The notes under the pieces were generated by a model that was not told where the DNA came from, made no database searches, and saw only the letters and a program-made list of their open reading frames with translations. From Yamagishiella unicocca (Eukaryota > Chlorophyta > Chlorophyceae > Chlamydomonadales > Volvocaceae): a DNA stretch of 64,000 nt. The translations under genes and the position numbers were made by a program. This document shows positions 1 to 12,800 of the stretch, piece by piece (position 1 is the stretch's first letter; each line of letters starts with the position of its first letter). Location: contig BDSL01000069.1 in NCBI GenBank assembly GCA_003116995.1, positions 248,001 to 312,000 of the forward strand. Direction: 5' to 3'.

Positions 1-325
1 GTGAAAATACTACGACCTCCGGCTGCAGCGCCGCAGCTGTCGAGTTGAGCAGCTGCTCAGTCGGTTCGGAACTTGTTTGGTCGAACCTACGCCCCAAACC
101 AAAGTCGGGCTAGGTTTTCCCATTCTGCTTCGTCTAGCAAGGACATGTCCCTGCGTACGCTTGCAACGCATGCGCACCAACCTACGCTACCCGTAAGCCT
201 CACCCTGTACCCCAAATCCCCCAACTACTCATTTCCTTCCCCCTTTCTGCCTCCCTTCTAAGCCCCTACACCTCCCAGCACATCCTGCACAAGCCAAAAC
301 CGCCTGCTCCCGCCTCCCCCAATAC
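1..325. other. Intron of seryl-tRNA synthetase running off the window
   Basis: The sequence begins directly after the donor at 325-324 on the minus strand. No exon matching the remaining synthetase catalytic domain could be found in it, so it is read as the start of a long intron. Confidence 0.6.
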
Positions 326-3300
326 CTTAAAGTGCAGCCCCAGCTCCTCAAACATGTCCGCCTCGATGTCGATCAGCTCCTGGTGCAGCGCGTCGCTCTG
401 CGCCGCGGTGGCCAGCACGAACATCTCCACCTTGCTGAACTGGTGCACGCGGTACAGCCCCTTGCCGGCCATGCCTAGCAGGGGCGTGGTTCGGTCGGGA
501 CAGGCGGGCGGGAGGCCGTCAGATGCAACCCCAGGGGGGTGAGACGGGGTGAACCCGAAATTGCGCCATGCGGTAGGGATATCCATTCCTAGCATGGTGC
601 TCCTGATCCAGCCCCGGTGCCCCCTGCCCCCGAATCCTAACCCGGACATACCCGCAGCTCCAGCCTCCGTCCGGAAGCAGTGTCCGAACGCGACCATGCG
701 CACGGGAAGCTGTTCCTCCGACAGGATGCGGTCCATGTACACGCCGCCTAGGGGAACCTCGGCGGTCCCGGTCAGGCAGAGAGGCGTGTCCTCAACCGCG
801 TAGATCTAAGCAGGGGGAGAACGTGCATGGCGGCGGGCGGAGGAGGGCGCCTGATTAGAGGACTCCGGAAACCATTGGCGCAAGAGCGGTGGGGGGAAGT
901 TATAGGAACGGGGGTGGAAGGGAAACCCTTACCCAACCCAGCACGTTGCCAGCGCCGTAGAGACCATGCAGCAGGAAAGCATGCAGGCTGGCTCGCCGCA
1001 GGGCAAAGGTGATGGAGGGGTGGGCACCTGCCTGTCCAGCAAGGCACCTTGCCGCCACCGCAACCGCATCCAAATGAAAGGAACACGCATCCCCCGCTCC
1101 TTCGCTCCCGCCCTGGCCTCTCTCGCCTGTGTGCCGGATCCTCTCGGCTGGAAGCCGCACTTCTCCAGCACGCTAGCCTTGACCAGGTCGGGGGTCATGA
1201 TGGGGGTGAAGCCATGGGATACAACCTGTGGAAGGTGGAAAGGGGCGACGCAAGGCGGAGGGCCAAGAGGGACCAGGAGAGGGGGAGGGGTCAGAGGGCT
1301 CAGGCGCTGCGGTGGCACGCAGAAGGGTGAAGAGCGGCGAGGGTGGTGACAAACGGGTGCTACGAGGCGTTCACCGTTGCGTCGAGTTGGCCGTGGCGGC
1401 AACGGCATCCTCATGAAACCTGTGTCGACTGATCGCCATCCCGACCGCCACCCCGGTCCAGGCCACGACGGCCTGCAGCCTAACCAGCCCTGCCGCGCAA
1501 CCTCTGCAACTCTTTGCGCGGCACCTTGGAGCGACCCGTTCCACCATCTCCTTCGCGCTCACCTTGTTGAACGCGTAGTTGACCAGCGCTAGCTCCAGCA
1601 GGGCCCCCGCGTTGCGCAGGTAATAGAACTTCTGGCCGCTGACCTGTGGGCATGACAGCGATGGCGTCCAACGGGTGGCGGCCAAGCAACAAGAGCAGCC
1701 TGGTGCGCGACGTCGGTTCGGGGCAAGTGGGCAGCTCAAGGGCACACTACGCTCCAGCCGGGGACACCCCGCTGCCCCCGGTGTGTTCCCCCTAGCTCCT
1801 CTCCGATTCCCCCGTCGCCACCCCTTCCGCCCACCTCCGCCGCCGACTCGAAGTCCACCATGTCCAGCGCCTCCGCCAGGACCACGTGGTCCTTGGGCGG
1901 GAAGGCGAACTGCCGCTGGGAGCCTACCTGCGCCCGGGTGAGAGGAGGGAGGTCAGGGGAGGCGAGGTGAGCAGGTGGGCGTGAGGGAGGAGACCGGGAG
2001 GTGCGGAGCGTCAGCACCAGCACCCCACACCAGCACCCCACACCAGCACCGCGCGACAAGCCGCCAGGCACCTCATTCCCCTCTCCACCCACTCGGGGTC
2101 GCGCACCTCCTTGAGCACCGCCGCGTTGTCCTCCCCCCCCAGGGGCACCCCTGGGTGGGTCAAGTTGGGGATCCGCTGGCCCTCCCGTTGCAGGGCGGAC
2201 TCGACCTGGGTAGTACCAGGGGAATTGGCAGGGGCCAGGAGGGCGTTTGATTCGGGTCTGTAGGACCTGGGAGCTAGTTGCGTGATACCGGCGCGACCCG
2301 GCGGCCGAAGGCCGAAGTTGTGACGGCACCGTGCGCCTCCTGCCGCCTCCTGCCGGCCCCTCTGCCGCCTCCTGCCGGCCCCTCTGCCGGCCCCTGCGGC
2401 CCCTCTGCCGCCTCCCGCCCGCCGCTCCGCCCACTGGGTACCTGCCCTGCCACGACATGGCGACCAGCCCGGAGCCACACGGTGCGCCCTGCCTTGAGCT
2501 CACCTCCCACCGCCTCAGAGAACAGAGGCGTGCTCCACATCGTCTAGGCCATGGCCAACGTGCAACCCCAAACCCACGCCTACGACGCGTGCATCACCGC
2601 TACCGTTTCCCCCGACCCCGACCCCAGCCCTGCTAACCCTCCCGCGTACCCACACGCACCGCCACCTCACGACCCTCCCCCCCCCGCAAACGCCGGGGGG
2701 GTTATACACCCACCCAAACGCCGGGACCGATGGGCAGCACCACGGTGGGTGACACGACCCTCCAGCCTCCTTGCTCCGCCAACTCCCCGTCAGTCCTTTC
2801 CGCCAACCCCGAGCCCCCCAAAGGTCACGACTCACCCCCGATAGCCGCTCCTCAACCAACGCCAGTTCGTCCTTAAGCTCCTGCCCCCGAGCGATCAGCG
2901 CTGCGCGCCGGTCAGCCTCCAGCTTGCCCTGCGGATAGCGCCCAGAGGAAAGGGGCGGTAAGGCACGGCGCGAGCAAGGGGTGCTGCTCGGGGGCATTAG
3001 TTGCAATCGTATACCGCCAAGCCACCTCCTCTCCTTATCATGACTTGGGAGGGGACTAGGGAGTGTCCGCCACCATGGGGGTGCCAGGGTCGTCGTTAGA
3101 TGGCTACATCACTGGTGAGAGGCGATCTAAGCGCGGTACAGTATCGAACATAGTTATGTGATGCATATCATCGTCGTACGGGGAGTAAAAGCGCGCAGCT
3201 GGGGGAAAAGGGAGATTGGCCCACGTCCCTTTGCGGCAGGTCCCTTAACCCCAGTTGGGAAACATCCTCAATCCCTCCGATCTGGCCACCCCCTAAGAGC

Positions 3301-3805
3301 GGCTTGCAATGATAACGCTTACGCATTGTGCGTGCAAGGGGCAGGGAGGGTAGAGAGAACCACCCATCACCATGCGGACACGCGACGCGACACGGATGGC
3401 TAGGAGCTCGTAGTTAAGAGCCATGCTATGAGACACAAGATGATTGTCTGATCAGTGTACCTTCATGGCGCTGCTGTTTTCGTTGCGTTCTGCACGCAGA
3501 GTGTCCACCTGTGCCTTCAGCGCCACAAACTCGTCGTAAAGAGCGACGACCTTATGTGGGTCGGCGTTATTGAATCGGTTCTTGCAATTGGCCGCAACCA
3601 TTTCCACATTTTCCTTGATAAACTTAAAGTCTAGGTTTGCACGAAAGCTGGGCGCATCAATTGCGGGTGCCGAAGTTGATGCGGCAGCAGGCGCCTCAAT
3701 AGCCACTGCGTGAACAGCAGTCCCACGAGTGCATGCGCGAACGGCAGTAGGCTGGAACGCCCGGGCCTGGACGGCAGCGCGGCGTTGAGATATCTGGTTC
3801 AACAT
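326..3805 (-). CDS. Seryl-tRNA synthetase, organellar-type (partial, C-terminus beyond left edge)
   Basis: Class II synthetase charging tRNA-Ser with serine. Eight exons join in phase: 3461-3805, 2836-2928, 2107-2205, 1835-1927, 1536-1643, 1127-1225, 652-805 and 326-474, giving 380 residues. Residues 1 to about 55 are Arg/Ala-rich and look like a plastid or mitochondrial transit peptide. Residues 60-175 form the tRNA-binding coiled-coil arm, with the IPNLTHPGVP linker after it. The catalytic core follows, with TGTAEVPLGG, the motif 2 region GHCFRTEAGAAG (about 320-330) and YRVHQFSKVEMF. Motif 3 and the C-terminus must lie left of base 1. The ATG at 3805 is the only good start before the transit peptide. 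The intron between the exons ending at 1127 and starting at 805 has a GC donor instead of GT, and homology fixes the junction (GSGTQ then IYAVEDTP). The gene is divergent from the glycosyltransferase. Family assignment is secure; the organelle is inferred. Confidence 0.93.
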
Positions 3806-5137
3806 TTCTACGCTGTTAATTCGCTGCCTCCCTAAGCAGCGTCACAGGCACAAGAACCGCCAGCTATGCTTGTATGGATCAATGTAAAAAAACCAATCAT
3901 AGGCTACCTTAGTGGACCTAGGGTCGCTGTACGTACGCGTCGGGGCACGAGCCATCTCTGCATGGTACCGGTAATGGACGGCACCCCCCCCCAAAGCAAG
4001 AGACCAGTACACCAATAAGATGAGTCCTTTAACGCGATAAACCTAGGACAGCCCGGTCTGATGCATACGTAACCCGTAACCTCAAAGTCCGGACCGCAGC
4101 CCGGACCGCAGCCCTCGCGGCCAGTCGCGGCCCGTCGGTGCAGGTCGGTGGCCCCTGCATGCCCCCCGAGGGCCAAGGATTCCTCCTGCCAAATGCCGTA
4201 TCAGCTATTGCAAACCATATTTCTTCGCTTTCTAGCCCTGCGTCTACATACCGGTACATGTATACCCACTTTACTTTCTGTCTCAGGAGCTCTCCTTAGA
4301 AATTCAACCTGAGATCGTCTGGGATGGCTCCGTTTCAGGGGTCGCCCTATGTGTCAATAGCAAATTAGGATACATGCCAGCACCGCATCCCATCCTACGC
4401 CCCCAAGGATGCCACGTCTGCCCATAGCAAGACATCTAGATTGGGCGAATAGGTCAACGGACCACAGCACTAGTTCCACCCCGGAGTCAAGCCCAAGGGT
4501 GTTGCGATTGAGAATACTGTCGTACCTAGCCGAGGGGTGAGAGCCAAGGAGCCAAACAGCCAGAATGCCACTGATGCCCGGTGCCCGAGCACCACTGGTG
4601 CCTGCCACCCTAATCTTGCCACCCTAATCGATCTTCAGCGCGTCCAAGTGGCGCAGCCCGGCCGTGCCCAGCCTACCGCTGCCGGGTCCGCCTTACTGCA
4701 GGCTGTTCCCAAATCGAAAATAAAGCAACCGTCGCTGTAGTTAGGATGCAACAGTTACAAGGGAGCTGGCGCAGCTACATGTGCACAACCATGCCAGTTG
4801 CAGTGCGAAGTTCGTACAATGGTTGCGCCGGTGAGAAACTCAATTCATACGCAAATATGTGAGTCATTTTTGGTATGTTATTAGGTCATGAAAAGCGTTT
4901 AGTACTTGTGTACCTTCTGCTGTGTCGTTAGACCAAGCTCATTCGGTTGGTGCGTGGCAGGTACGTGTCGATCCAGGAGCGCAATTGGTTCAGCGAGCTT
5001 CTAAGTTTGCTCAGAAGTTGCTCCTATGCCCAGTTTTTGTTCACCAAGATTCTGCTATGGGTCTTCTCGGCGAAGTCAACACGGCAACAAACGCGATTGG
5101 CGAGCTTGAAGTGAATGGCCACTCGGGCAATGCCTGA
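3806..5137. other. Divergent intergenic region between seryl-tRNA synthetase and glycosyltransferase
   Basis: About 1.3 kb separates two divergent start codons. It must hold both 5' UTRs and promoters. Only short, unconserved ORFs are present. GC content is visibly lower than in the genes. No RNA gene or mobile element was recognised. An in-frame TGA lies immediately before the ATG at 5138. Confidence 0.55.
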
Positions 5138-8100
5138 ATGGATCCATTGGTTAAACACAATAGGACAGCTAATAACTACTGGATCAGTATACTCGCTTTG
5201 GCTGTCGCCATCTGCATCAGGCCGACTGTTGTGGCCGGGAGGGCGCTCTTAACAACCAGCTCCTGCGGTACAAATGGTACCATTGACCCTGCTACGATCT
5301 TCACACGGGCTGCTGCCCAGTACCACACGGACAACGTCGGTGCGCGCATCCCAGGCCGTTGGTTTAAGGGTGCCCTTCAATCGGTTGCCCTCGTTTTGCA
5401 ATATGGTGGCGAGGAGCGCACGTGGGTGATTACAACCATGGCGGACAAAAGGTACGGCACGGTAATACCAATGCTTGTTCGTCCAACACACCGCAGAACC
5501 TTTCTGGTCCGCTCGAAACCCCTTCACGGGCCAACCCCCGCCTCCGCTGCCCCGGGGCGTCCCACGCCGTCTACTTTGCCCTTCCCATCGCCGAAAAACG
5601 CACACGACCCTCCCTGGGCTGCATACGGATACCGCGCGCCGTCCGCGTCTAACCTGTGCAGAGTCGCCGAGATGATCCTGCCCCTGACGCTGAAAGCCCT
5701 GGGGAGGATCTCCGTGAGCGATGGCCTGGCTGCAATCGGCGCCTCCGCCCCCCGCCGCGAAGGCGAGGCCTCACGCATGCTGAGCTCCATGCTGGTAGTC
5801 CTGACGTGGGACATGGACGCGCAGCGGGCCTGCCTGCACCAGCAGGAGCTGCTCTACGGTCACCAATGCGTTCAGGTGCGGCTGAGGTGGCGGGTTACGT
5901 AGCGACTAGGAATCACCTCGGCGCATGCAGCGGTGTGGTAGGGGCGGGCTCTTCAGCGGTTGAGCTGTTTGGGCGGCCTGCAACTTTGAATTCAATGTTT
6001 CAATCCCTCCGGCCGCCTCTGTGGCCAGTCCCGCGGCACACTCAAGGCCGCAGACATGGCGCCATTTATTGGAGGCAGCAGCTCCTTGGCTCCTGGCGGA
6101 GGCGCTTTCCGCTGCTGCCGCCAGTCGCGGCGCGGCCCGCACCTAGCATTGCCGCAGACCCGAGCTGAGAACCGACCCAAGCACGCAACTCAGTCTTCCC
6201 TCGTCTTGCCTGCCTTGCAACCCTCAGGATCAGTTGCACGAACTGCACCAGACGGGGCCCAGCAACATGTCAGCGTTCCACTCTCCTGAGTTTAACGCGC
6301 TTGGCTTTTCGAAAATCAAGTACCTGTACGACGCGCTGTCCCTGGGGTACGACGTGATGGCCATAGTGAGTCATGGCTTGGGGCGGTGACGTTGGGCTTG
6401 GGACGGATGGAGTAGTCGGTCATTTGCGGGCTTGCAATTTATGGCGTGCTTGCGGTGTGCTGATTTGCACCCTAGCGATACTCTCGCTGGCGTGACGGCA
6501 AGGGCGGTGCGGAGAGGGTTTGATCAGCGGGGGCGCTGTGAGGGTTTGATCAGCGGGGGCGCTGTGAGGGTTTGATCAGCGGGGGCGCTGTGAGGGTTTG
6601 ATCAGCGGGGGCGCTGTGAGGGTTTGATCAGCGGGGGCGCTGTGAGGGTTTGGGGGACTGATGGCTGTCACGATTGCCAGTCCGGTCCCCGCCGTCTGCA
6701 GCCGTGCCCGCTGCCGTGACGTGCGCCCCTCTGGTTAATTGTCCCCACCATCACCACCACCATCGCCACTTTCGCGGTGCCCTCTTCGGCCATCTTCGGG
6801 GTGCACCTCTGGTTGTCCCCACCATCACCACCGTCATCATCGCCATGCATCTTCGCCCCCAGGACGCCGACGTGTTGATGCTGCGATCGCCCTTCCCCGA
6901 GGTACTGCCTTTGCGGGCGCAGCTCGCGGCGCTTACGGAGAAGTGTGAGGTGCGCTTCAGGGCAGGGCAGGGCGGGGGTTTCGAGGAAGACCCGTGGATG
7001 CGAGAAACCCGAGGGCAGGGCGGGGGCGGGGTGGGGAGGGTACACCTATAAATGTTAGGGGCGAGGTGGGGATGCGGACCTTTGCCGTACCTTGGTACGC
7101 ACAGCAAGGATTGTGGCGCTGCCCGCCTGATATTAGCAGACCAGGATAGGCGCTTAGGTGTAGTACGGTGGAAGCGAGTGGGCAGCTCCGCTTTCAGCGG
7201 CACAGGGCTCCTTTGGATGCACTTCCCTGGCTTTAACGTTGGCAATTTGGTTGCTTGTGTTGCCGCGTTGGTCCATACCTGATCCTTGCTACCGCAGCTA
7301 GTGGACCCCATGTTGGAGCTGCAGAACTCCGAGCTCAGGAAACCCACGCAGAACATTGGCGTGCTGTTCGCGAGGTCCGACGGGCCCACCATGCGCTGTG
7401 TGGAGCGCTGGTTCGGGGCCATGGTCGCGAAGGTGGACAACCCCCGGCTTTGGGACCAGGAGGTACGAACTGACGGCGCCGTACGGGCGGTGGAAGATGC
7501 CGTACGCATGAACATTATCATCCGTGCCCAATCCCACTCAGCGTCTGCGTCGTGGCCGTTCCATACGACGAGCTGTGAAATGATGTGCCGACGTAGCTCA
7601 ACCCACGCACAAGGAACCGTATGTAAGCCCCCGCCCGCCCTAATAAACACCCTTCTAGCAGGCCCCCAGCGCCGCGATCCTAGAACACGGTTCGAATCCC
7701 ACTTCCGGAAGAATCACATGTTACAGCCTGCCGAGAAAAAAGCGGAAGAATGGAGTAATAGAGTGCAACAGCACTGAATTCGTCGTCCTTTCTCACAAGC
7801 TGCACCTCCTGCGCCCACGTCTCCACTGTATTTAAGATGAGGCGTGCTCCTGTCCGCCCCTCCCTCCCATCCCCGGTGCCCTCCTCTCGCCTCAGGAGTA
7901 CAACAAAGTAATTGGGCATTGCGCCTCGCGCGTTAACCTCAAGTGGCATTGTCTGGACAACCGCCGCTTCGTGTCCATGTGCCACCCCCAGTGCGGCTGC
8001 GACTACCCGGACAGCGAGCACCGCCTGCTAGTGGACCCATCCAACAAGCACCGCCACTTCAACTGGCTGCTCCGCAAAGGCGCCCCGTACGAAGACAAAG

Positions 8101-9230
8101 TCACCCGCACCTGCGGCCCCTCGGCCTGGATCAACTGGACGCTGGCGCATTTCCCATGCCAGGTGCGGGGTCCCATGGGCCGGGGGCATACCGGGTGCAG
8201 GTGCAGGGGCTTCGGAGGCGCTTTGTGTTGCAGGCGCGTGACCGGATGTCGTCTTTGGTGTGCTGCGGGGTCGACTTTGGTCATCTTGCTGTGTGTTTGG
8301 GTGTTCGGCTTGTGGATGGTTGCCGGGTATACGGTACCTGCCCCCCGCGGGCCGATTCCCCCGCTGCCGGCAACCGGGCGCCTGCTATTGCTCCTTCGCT
8401 ATCGCCTCTGCTGCCTTTGCCAGGGCCTCAGCCACCGGTTCTGCGCAACCTGCGATTGCCCGCCCTCCCATCTCAGCCCACCTCAATCCCCCTCCCATTG
8501 CTTCCCCCTCTACCCTGCCCGCAACCCCTCCATCGCGCCACATACGGCCGCAGCCTCCTTTTACCATGTTCTTATTTGGAGGAATAACATATAAACATAT
8601 ACGCACGCACACCCGACGCCAGGGCTCCCTGCAGGACAAGCAGCTGTACATGGGGGAGCTGCTGCACGGCTATCTGACGGGGGAGCCGCGGGTAATCAAG
8701 AACCTGGACAAGGTGCCGTGAAGGCGACGACAGGGGACGAGGAGGTGGGGCATCAGGGGTTTCGGGGGACCAGGGGAAGCAAGGGCTGCTGAAATCGCAT
8801 GCAGGAGGGTCCGGGGGGGGTTGGTCGGGCGCCGTGACCCCCGCCGGGCCATCCTGGTGCCGTGGCGCCGTACATTACCTGGCAGCAACGAGTAAACCTT
8901 TTGTACGTTGGTTGCCTCGATTGCTGTGCATGCCGCCGGAGCTGAACGCTACCCCCTCGCTTCCCCCGCGGCCTGGCTGCACAGGTCATCCGGGAGGCCA
9001 TCGCCCAGGGCAGGTTCGAGCAGTTCCACATGTGGTTCCGGAGCGTGAGGCAGGCGCCGCTGGTGCCCTTGCCGCGGCTCACCGCGGGCAAGCGGAGAGC
9101 TTCGGAGCCGCCGGAGGCAGAAGCTGCCGGCGTGGCGGGGGGGGAAGGCGGTTCCGGGACATGGTCGAGGGCTTTTGGTGCCGGGGGTGGTGATCGGGAG
9201 GCGGGGCGCTTAAAATGGGTACGGGTGTGA
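5138..9230 (+). CDS. GT77-like nucleotide-diphospho-sugar transferase (membrane-anchored)
   Basis: Probable Golgi type II glycosyltransferase of the Nucleotid_trans/GT77 group, which includes plant arabinosyl- and xylosyltransferases acting on hydroxyproline-rich glycoproteins. Eight exons join in phase: 5138-5451, 5662-5875, 6228-6365, 6863-6949, 7298-7462, 7896-8162, 8623-8712 and 8985-9230, giving 506 residues. Residues 14-34 are a hydrophobic signal anchor. The nucleotide-sugar-binding DxD is D223-A-D225 in DADVLMLRSPFPEV, preceded by a YDALSLGYDVMAI strand, as in the family. A typical NIGVLFARSDGP segment follows, then a Cys-rich stretch (CHPQCGCDY). The start is fixed by an in-frame TGA directly upstream. 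An algal role in decorating cell-wall or matrix HRGPs is likely but inferred. Donor substrate cannot be read from sequence. Intron 3 contains a 26-bp minisatellite and intron 4 a copy of dispersed repeat R1. Confidence 0.85.
6514..6652. repeat. 26-bp tandem repeat, about 5.3 copies
   Basis: Five near-identical 26-base units beginning GAGGGTTTGATCAGCGGGGG, plus a partial sixth, lie inside intron 3 of the glycosyltransferase gene. The near-perfect identity suggests recent expansion. Confidence 0.95.
6978..7010 (-). repeat. Dispersed repeat R1, right-half copy
   Basis: GTTTCGAGGAAGACCCGTGG followed by ATGCGAGAAACCC. It starts 28 bases after the donor of exon 4 of the glycosyltransferase gene. 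Confidence 0.75.
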
Positions 9231-9834
9231 GGCCGTCGAGTGGAGCGGCGGACATACGAGCGAAGCGAGGGGCAACTCAGGGTTTTATCGCTCAGGGATT
9301 TATCAGGGCGGGAGGCTGTGGTCCATGGTCTCCTTGCTTGCGGCCCGCGGTTGGCGGCTGGGGTTCCGGGGCGGCGGTTTTCTGGGGGGGGGCGCATTGG
9401 GAGGTGGGAGGCAGCGTGCACCAGCTGGGCGCAATGCGCGCGCTGGGGCGTGAACAACTACCACAACCATCACAACCACCGCAGCCATAAGAAACACCAA
9501 ACCACTGCAACCACCGCGGGACAGCGTGCAGCCTGTATGGTCACGTTCATGGGCTTGGGGGGCCGCCCGTACGCACTTGTACTTGGGGTGTCGTAGGCTT
9601 GGCATTTTCCGTCGCCGTGGACAAATTCCTTGTGTATTTATGGGAAAGATCATGAAACTGCCTTCACTTCTTCGGAACTACCAGCACATAGTGTGCAAGG
9701 CTACAGATTGCTTCAGACGGAAAGGCGCGAAGCAGAGTCAGCGGTGACGAAGCTACATATGTATTTATCTAAGTCAATTAAAACATGTTTTAGTTCGGAA
9801 GTCGAGCTGCTGGCCTCGCGTTGCGTCTCCGGCC
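9231..9834. other. Spacer between glycosyltransferase and nucleoside transporter
   Basis: About 600 bases between two same-strand genes. It should hold the 3' UTR of the first and the promoter of the second. A short run of CAACCA-type repeats lies near 9460-9515. No coding feature or clear TGTAA polyadenylation signal was seen. Confidence 0.5.
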
Positions 9835-12800
9835 ATGTTGCATTCGGGTCAGGAGGGCGCAGCCTGGCCGGCAAATTACTTTCGCGCGAACAGTAACCCT
9901 GAGGTGAGATCTCCGTCCGATCGATTGGGAGGCTGCTGTCCTAATCCTGGGTGCTGGCGGGGACCGTCCCTCGCTTGGGGAAAACGCGAGGGAGTGTCAC
10001 GGGCCCTCCTGGGGGCAGAACTTGACCAACGCGAGCTATGAGTCATTAGGATGGGAACAGAGTACAACGCACACTCACGCCTGGCTGTGCGCGCCACACC
10101 CAGGCGCGCTTCTCCTCCTCCCTCTTCAACCCCGCCTCCTCCTCGCAGGAGGCGCCGCCACCACTCCAGTGGCCCTCACCCTTCTCGGCAGCCGGCGAAC
10201 ACAGCGCCCCGTTCGGGCCCCCTCCCTCCCTGTCCCCCATGCCCCGGCCCGCCACCTCTTCCTCCCTCGCCGCCCGCGTCTGCTACTTCACCTTGGGGGC
10301 GGGGTTGCTGGCCGCCTGGAATGCGCTCATCACCGCCACTGACTACTTTGGAATGGTGTACCCGGTGCGTAAGCCCTATGGCAGGCTGGCTGGGGGTTAT
10401 CCTAAGGTAACCCGGGCCCCCCGTTACCCGGGTTGTCAACCGAGGGGGTAACGAGGAGACCCGGGCTGAAGGACCTTCACATCCTCGTTGACACAACCTC
10501 GTTTCCTCCAGCTGGGTTACCTAGCTTTGGCGGCCCGGTTATGGGGGGTAGGTAACCCCAGTCCGGTTACCGGGGGGTAACCCCAGTCTGGTTACAGGGG
10601 GTAACCCCGGGTGGTTACGGGGGGGTAACCCCAGTCTGGTTACGGGGGGGTAACCCCAGTGTGGTTGCGGGCGGCGTGAAAACCGTTTGACACAAAAACG
10701 ACAGGATAGTGGGCGCATGTATGGTCGGCGGACAGCGATAAGGGGGGGCTGGGCGGCAAGATGGCGTCCAGGCAGGACGTGCGGGCAGGTCGAACGGTGG
10801 GCCAGTAGGAGGGCAGCGGGTGGACAAGGGTAGCGGTGTGCAGGGTTTAGGGTGGACCAGAGCGCCGCCGCATCGAACGCTGTTGTCCCCCTCCTCCTGC
10901 TCTACCTCTTACTCCGGCTCCTCGCCTCCGCGTGTCAGCCGCGAAGCTCCTCTGCCGCTGCCCTGCCCAAACCCTCGTCCGGTGCCCTAACCCATCCCGC
11001 TGCCCATCTCCCTCCCTCCTCCCCAGGGCTGGCATACCGACCGGCTGTTCACGGTGGCCTACTTGCCCGTGTGTATGATAACGCTGGCGCTAGGAATACG
11101 GTAATAAGGAGGGGGGCGGGGCCCGCTGCTGTGTGAGCGCGCGGCCCACTCCATGGGGACCGCGTCATCGCAAGCAGTAGGGGTTCCAGTGCGTGTGGAG
11201 AGGAGGACCGGGGCGGGGGCGGGTAGGGGCAATCCTGTCACCCAGTGTCGTACGTAGTGCCCCGCTTCCGCGATGTCGTAGCTGCTGCTGATCTGACTCC
11301 CTTCATCCACAGCCCACCCTACCACTCACCCCAAATTTCCCACCTCGCGCCACTGAGCCACCCACGCACCCGGCGCCCACCACCGAACCCCACAACGTGG
11401 AGTTTTGTTCCATGCGGCCCGCCCCGCCCACTGTTTCGCTCCGCCCCGCCCCGTCCCCGGCAGCTTCCCTGACCTGCCCCCTGGCCCCATGCGCATCCGG
11501 CTTGGCTATGCCGGGTTCACCCTCGCGATGGCGGCAGTCCCGCTGGTGAGCGCGTCCTGTGGAGTGAGGGCAATCCACCAGAAGCAGCTGGGGCACTGAT
11601 GGCGGTGCTGCGGTTGTCAGTGTCATGGCAGGATCGGATGAGGAGGGGGCCGCCTTCGGACGCGTAAGCGTCGGAACACGCCTATTAAGGAAACGTATAA
11701 AACCTAAAACGGCGACGCGTGCTGATCACTAGTATCACTTTCGCATCATCCCCTACACTACCTGCCCGCCGTTTCGAACGTTTCCCAGTTGGCTGCCGCA
11801 TTCAGCAGCCACCTTGCAGACTCGGTCCCCACCCTTCCCCCCCCAGTGTCGCCCCTCGGCCCCCGCCCATCTTTCCGCCCTGCGCCCCCCCCCCGCCCGC
11901 GAGCAGCTCGATGCGCTTCTAGTGGCGCCCAGCACCGCAACGGCGCCGGCTCCTACGAGCGCTCTGGTGGCGGTGCTGGTTTGCGTGGGGCTAGTGGGGG
12001 CCTGCGACGGCTTCTGCCAGGGTGCTCTGTTCGCGGAGGCGGCGCAGCTGCCACCGCCGTACACGCACGTGAGCTCAATGGGGTACGGATGCGGTTTGGG
12101 GTGAGGTTAGCGAGGCAGCCCGCCGGGGTGGGGTGGGGGGGGGGTGCGGAGGGCCGGCGGAGCGGGTTGCATGCCGTGCTCGGGTGGGTCACGTGCCAAG
12201 TACACGAACGAGCGGCGGGGAAGGGCAGCAGCGCTTTGGCGACCAATGCGGGGACGCACCGCGGTCCGGGGCGAACCCCGCCGAGGCAACCGAGTCAGGG
12301 GCGTGGCAGCAGCGGCCGCATGACGTGCGAAGCGGGGAAGCGGAGGGGAGTTAAACTACTAAATACGTAGCTACCGTGCCGCCCCCACCCGTACGCTCCC
12401 CTCCATCCTCTCCCCGGCCTTCACCCCCCGCCCCGGCGTTCAGGCACTGGTCAGCGGTACCGCCACTTCGGGTCTGCTGGTGTGCCTGCTGCGCATCGCA
12501 TCCAAGGCGTCCTTCGAGTCGGGGGAGGCGGACAAGAAACTTGGGCTGCGCAACGGCACGAGGCTCTACTTTTCTCTGGCAGGTGGGGTTACAATAAAAG
12601 AACCGGTAACCTCCCCCTGGCAGGTGTGTGGGGGTTGTCGGACAAGGATAAGGTTGTCGCTGTGTGAGTTCTTCGTCCCTAATTGAAGATACCAGTAGCT
12701 GCCTGCGCGCGTTGGTTGTGGCAGCGACGATGTAAAATGTGATTCCATGCCAAAGGCCAATCAGGCCGCATCTCGGGACTGGAGGCGCCACGCGCACCCC

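Noticed and set aside
7685..7700. tRNA-like B box (GGTTCGAATCC)
   Set aside because: The surrounding bases do not form a T-stem, and no acceptor stem, D arm or A box lies at the right distance. It is inside an intron of the glycosyltransferase gene.
10536..10671. Possible CRISPR array or telomere-like repeat
   Set aside because: The units are directly adjacent without variable spacers, and the sequence does not match the green-algal telomere TTTTAGGG.
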